Made by a program: the position numbers and the translations under genes. The notes below the pieces were generated by a model that saw only the letters and a program-made list of their open reading frames with translations, did not search any database and was not told where the DNA came from. DNA of 64,000 bases from Paenibacillus selenitireducens (lineage in GTDB: Bacteria > Bacillota > Bacilli > Paenibacillales > Paenibacillaceae): contig NZ_MSZX01000001.1 in the NCBI RefSeq assembly GCF_002021565.1, positions 62,027 through 126,026 of the forward strand, read 5' to 3'. This document shows, in pieces, positions 61,982 to 64,000 of the stretch (the stretch's first letter is position 1; every line of letters starts with the position of its first letter).

Positions 61982-64000
61982 ATGATATCTGCAAAATATG
62001 TGAACCGCGATCTGAGCTGGTTGGAATTTAATCGCCGTGTGTTAGAAGAGGCGCAAGATCCTGAGACACCGCTGCTGGAACGGGTGAAGTTTCTATCGAT
62101 CGTATCGAGTAACTTGGACGAATTCATGAGCGTACGTGTTGCAGGGATATTGGATCAGATTCGACTGGGATATAACAAGAAGGATTTTACAGGGTATACC
62201 CCTTCGGGTTTACTGAAAAGATTAATGAAGCGAACGAGCAAAGCGGTGACGGATCAATATCGGACATACCGCGAGTTAATCCGGAGTTTGAGTAAAGAAG
62301 GCATAGTATTTACGTCGTTTGACGAATTGAATAGTACGCAGCAGAAGGCTATGCAGGTTTATTTTGATGAAATTGTTTTTCCGGTGTTAACGCCGATGGC
62401 CGTCGATCAGAGCCGTCCATTCCCGCTTGTGCATACGAATGAGCTGTATCTAGCTGTCGTACTGCAACGGAGATTAGAGGGGGCGGAAGGATGGCAGGAA
62501 CCTGATCAAGAGCCATTCTTTGCCGTCGTACAGGTCCCTTCGATCCTTCCGAGGTATATTCAAGTTCCGAACCGGATGAACAGCAAGAAACAGGAATTTA
62601 TACGGTTAGAAGATTTGATTAAAGTACATATCGATATGCTCTTTAGCGGATATATCCCTGTTGCGGTGCATGGGTTCCGAACAACTCGAAATGCGGATTT
62701 GACGCTGAATGAAGAAGGCGCGGAAGATTTGCTGGAAGAGATCGAGAAAGAGCTAAGACGACGGCGTTGGGGCGTTCCTGTCCGACTTGAAATTGAATCG
62801 GGGATGCATCCCTATGCACTTCAGCTGCTTCAGGAAGAATTCGAAATCATGGAGCATGTCTTCACGATTGACGGTCCTATTGACTTAAGCTTCTTGATGA
62901 AGTTCGCGGTGTCGCTGCAGAATGTGGATCATCTGCGATTCCCTAAGCTGGATCCAGTGTATCCGGAAGAGCTAGCAGATGCAGATGATTTGTTCAGTGT
63001 GCTGCGCACGAAGGATGTACTTATGTATCATCCCTACGAATCTTTTGATGCAGTGAATGATTTCATATGCCAAGCTGCTGACGACCCTGATGTGTTAGCG
63101 ATCAAAATGACGTTATACCGCGTCTCAGGCAACTCTGTTCTTGTTCAAGCGCTGGCGAGAGCTGCGGAATCCGGGAAGCAAGTGACCGTCGTCGTGGAAC
63201 TGAAGGCAAGGTTCGACGAAGAGCGGAATATCGCATGGGCACGTCAGCTTGAGAAAGCAGGCTGTCACGTCGTATATGGACTCGTGGGCTTAAAGACACA
63301 TGCGAAGATAACGCTTGTTGTAAGGCGCGAACAGTCGATGCTGCGTCGGTATGTCCACGTGGGGACAGGCAATTACAACGAAAATACAGCCAAGCTTTAT
63401 ACAGATGCAGGTCTGTTCACATCGAATCCAGTGATCGGCGAAGACGCGTCGATTCTGTTCAATGAGGTGACGGGGTATTCCGCACCGCATGATTGGCAGG
63501 CGTTCGGCGTTGCGCCAACCGAATTGAAGGACAAGCTGATTTCAAAGATTGAACGTGAAATGAAATGGGCTGCAGAAGGGAAAGAAGCGCATATTATCGC
63601 GCAAGTTAATTCATTGTCCAATCAAGAAATGATCGATCAGCTCTATGCTGCTTCACAGATTGGCGTTCGGATTGATCTTATCGTGCGAGGTGTGTGTTGC
63701 TTGAGACCTGGCGTGCCTGGCTTGAGTGAGAACATTCGCGTGATTAGCATCGTAGATCGTTTCTTGGAGCATTCACGGATTATATACTTTAAGAACGGCG
63801 GAGAGGAAGAAGTGTATTTATCGAGTGCAGATTGGATGACAAGGAATTTGACACGTCGGATCGAGCTGATGTGTCCCGTGTTCGATAAGGCGCTCTGTAA
63901 ATCATTGATTCAAATGCTTCATTTGAAGTTAAGAGACAATGCAAAGGCAAGGGAATTGCAATTGAATGGAACATACATGCGCGTGAGACAGGAAAACCAA
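61982..64000 (+). CDS. ppk: Polyphosphate kinase, truncated by window end
   Basis: 673 codons are open from ATG 61982 to the last base with no stop; the family is usually about 690-720 residues, so little is missing. The start motif NRDLSWLEFNRRVLEEAQDP and SSNLDEFMSVRVAG are typical of Ppk1. Later the catalytic phospholipase-D-like domains show IKMTLYRVSGNS, VVELKARFDEERN, the active-site His region (GLKTHAKITLV) and HVGTGNYNENTA. It transfers the terminal phosphate of ATP onto polyphosphate. Weak ribosome binding site (AAAGGAT). Confidence 0.93.
   Translation, partial: MISAKYVNRDLSWLEFNRRVLEEAQDPETPLLERVKFLSIVSSNLDEFMSVRVAGILDQIRLGYNKKDFTGYTPSGLLKRLMKRTSKAVTDQYRTYRELIRSLSKEGIVFTSFDELNSTQQKAMQVYFDEIVFPVLTPMAVDQSRPFPLVHTNELYLAVVLQRRLEGAEGWQEPDQEPFFAVVQVPSILPRYIQVPNRMNSKKQEFIRLEDLIKVHIDMLFSGYIPVAVHGFRTTRNADLTLNEEGAEDLLEEIEKELRRRRWGVPVRLEIESGMHPYALQLLQEEFEIMEHVFTIDGPIDLSFLMKFAVSLQNVDHLRFPKLDPVYPEELADADDLFSVLRTKDVLMYHPYESFDAVNDFICQAADDPDVLAIKMTLYRVSGNSVLVQALARAAESGKQVTVVVELKARFDEERNIAWARQLEKAGCHVVYGLVGLKTHAKITLVVRREQSMLRRYVHVGTGNYNENTAKLYTDAGLFTSNPVIGEDASILFNEVTGYSAPHDWQAFGVAPTELKDKLISKIEREMKWAAEGKEAHIIAQVNSLSNQEMIDQLYAASQIGVRIDLIVRGVCCLRPGVPGLSENIRVISIVDRFLEHSRIIYFKNGGEEEVYLSSADWMTRNLTRRIELMCPVFDKALCKSLIQMLHLKLRDNAKARELQLNGTYMRVRQENQ

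Overview
The window looks like a chromosome segment of a spore-forming Firmicute of the Paenibacillaceae, most likely Paenibacillus. Support comes from Gram-positive ribosome binding sites (AGGAGG), low to moderate GC, a run of spore-coat-type YheC/YheD ATP-grasp genes next to yheB and yheA, the sporulation genes ytrH, ytrI and ytvI, a dnaE/accD/accA/pyk/fxsA core in Bacillales order, SLH-domain proteins, and YesM/YesN-type sugar uptake regulation. No rRNA, tRNA or CRISPR array was seen.

Region 1 (1-12.2 kb, accessory, AT-rich at first) is a complete RiPP-type peptide locus. It has a radical SAM/SPASM enzyme, three nearly identical 49-residue precursor genes closed by a strong terminator, a decayed fourth precursor, a second radical SAM/SPASM enzyme with an N-terminal recognition-like domain, a cytoplasmic subtilase-like protease, an ABC exporter, an OmpR-type two-component system, a Bce-like ABC ATPase and large FtsX permease, and a small lipoprotein. 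Short overlaps from the second radical SAM enzyme to the kinase suggest one operon for maturation, leader removal, export and sensing. A decayed piece of the Bce-like pair lies at the other end of the cluster, so it is bracketed by direct repeats.

Region 2 (12.2-28.2 kb) is a carbohydrate island bracketed by copies of an Rpn/PDDEXK-type nuclease gene. It has a YesM-type kinase, a YesN/AraC regulator, a sugar-binding lipoprotein, two permeases, a NodB-type deacetylase and a very large secreted glycoside hydrolase. It descends from two copies of the same ABC cassette that decayed in complementary ways: one kept the binding protein, the other kept the permeases. The hydrolase has an actinobacterial-looking high-GC body between Paenibacillus-like ends. 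A tandem AAGTTTTG half-site pair with exact 22-bp spacing occurs three times and may be the regulator's operator.

Region 3 (28.3-32.7 kb) holds a CPBP membrane protease, a CwlK-like endopeptidase, a small membrane protein and a solitary SecA2-like ATPase.

Region 4 (32.8-44.3 kb) carries seven YheC/YheD-family ATP-grasp genes, including a two-gene unit present twice in mirror orientation, plus a GNAT protein, yheB, yheA and a small membrane protein.

Region 5 (44.4-64 kb) is mostly core genome: an SLH/Ig-like surface protein, ytoI, a metallophosphoesterase, ytpI, ytrI, ytrH, dnaE, a YutG-like gene, accD, accA, pyk, a thioesterase, fxsA, ytvI and the start of ppk. Compared with Bacillus subtilis, nrnA and pfkA are absent from their expected slots. 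The 48.7-49.4 kb gap holds a decayed reading frame and a cluster of GGACACA-type repeats.
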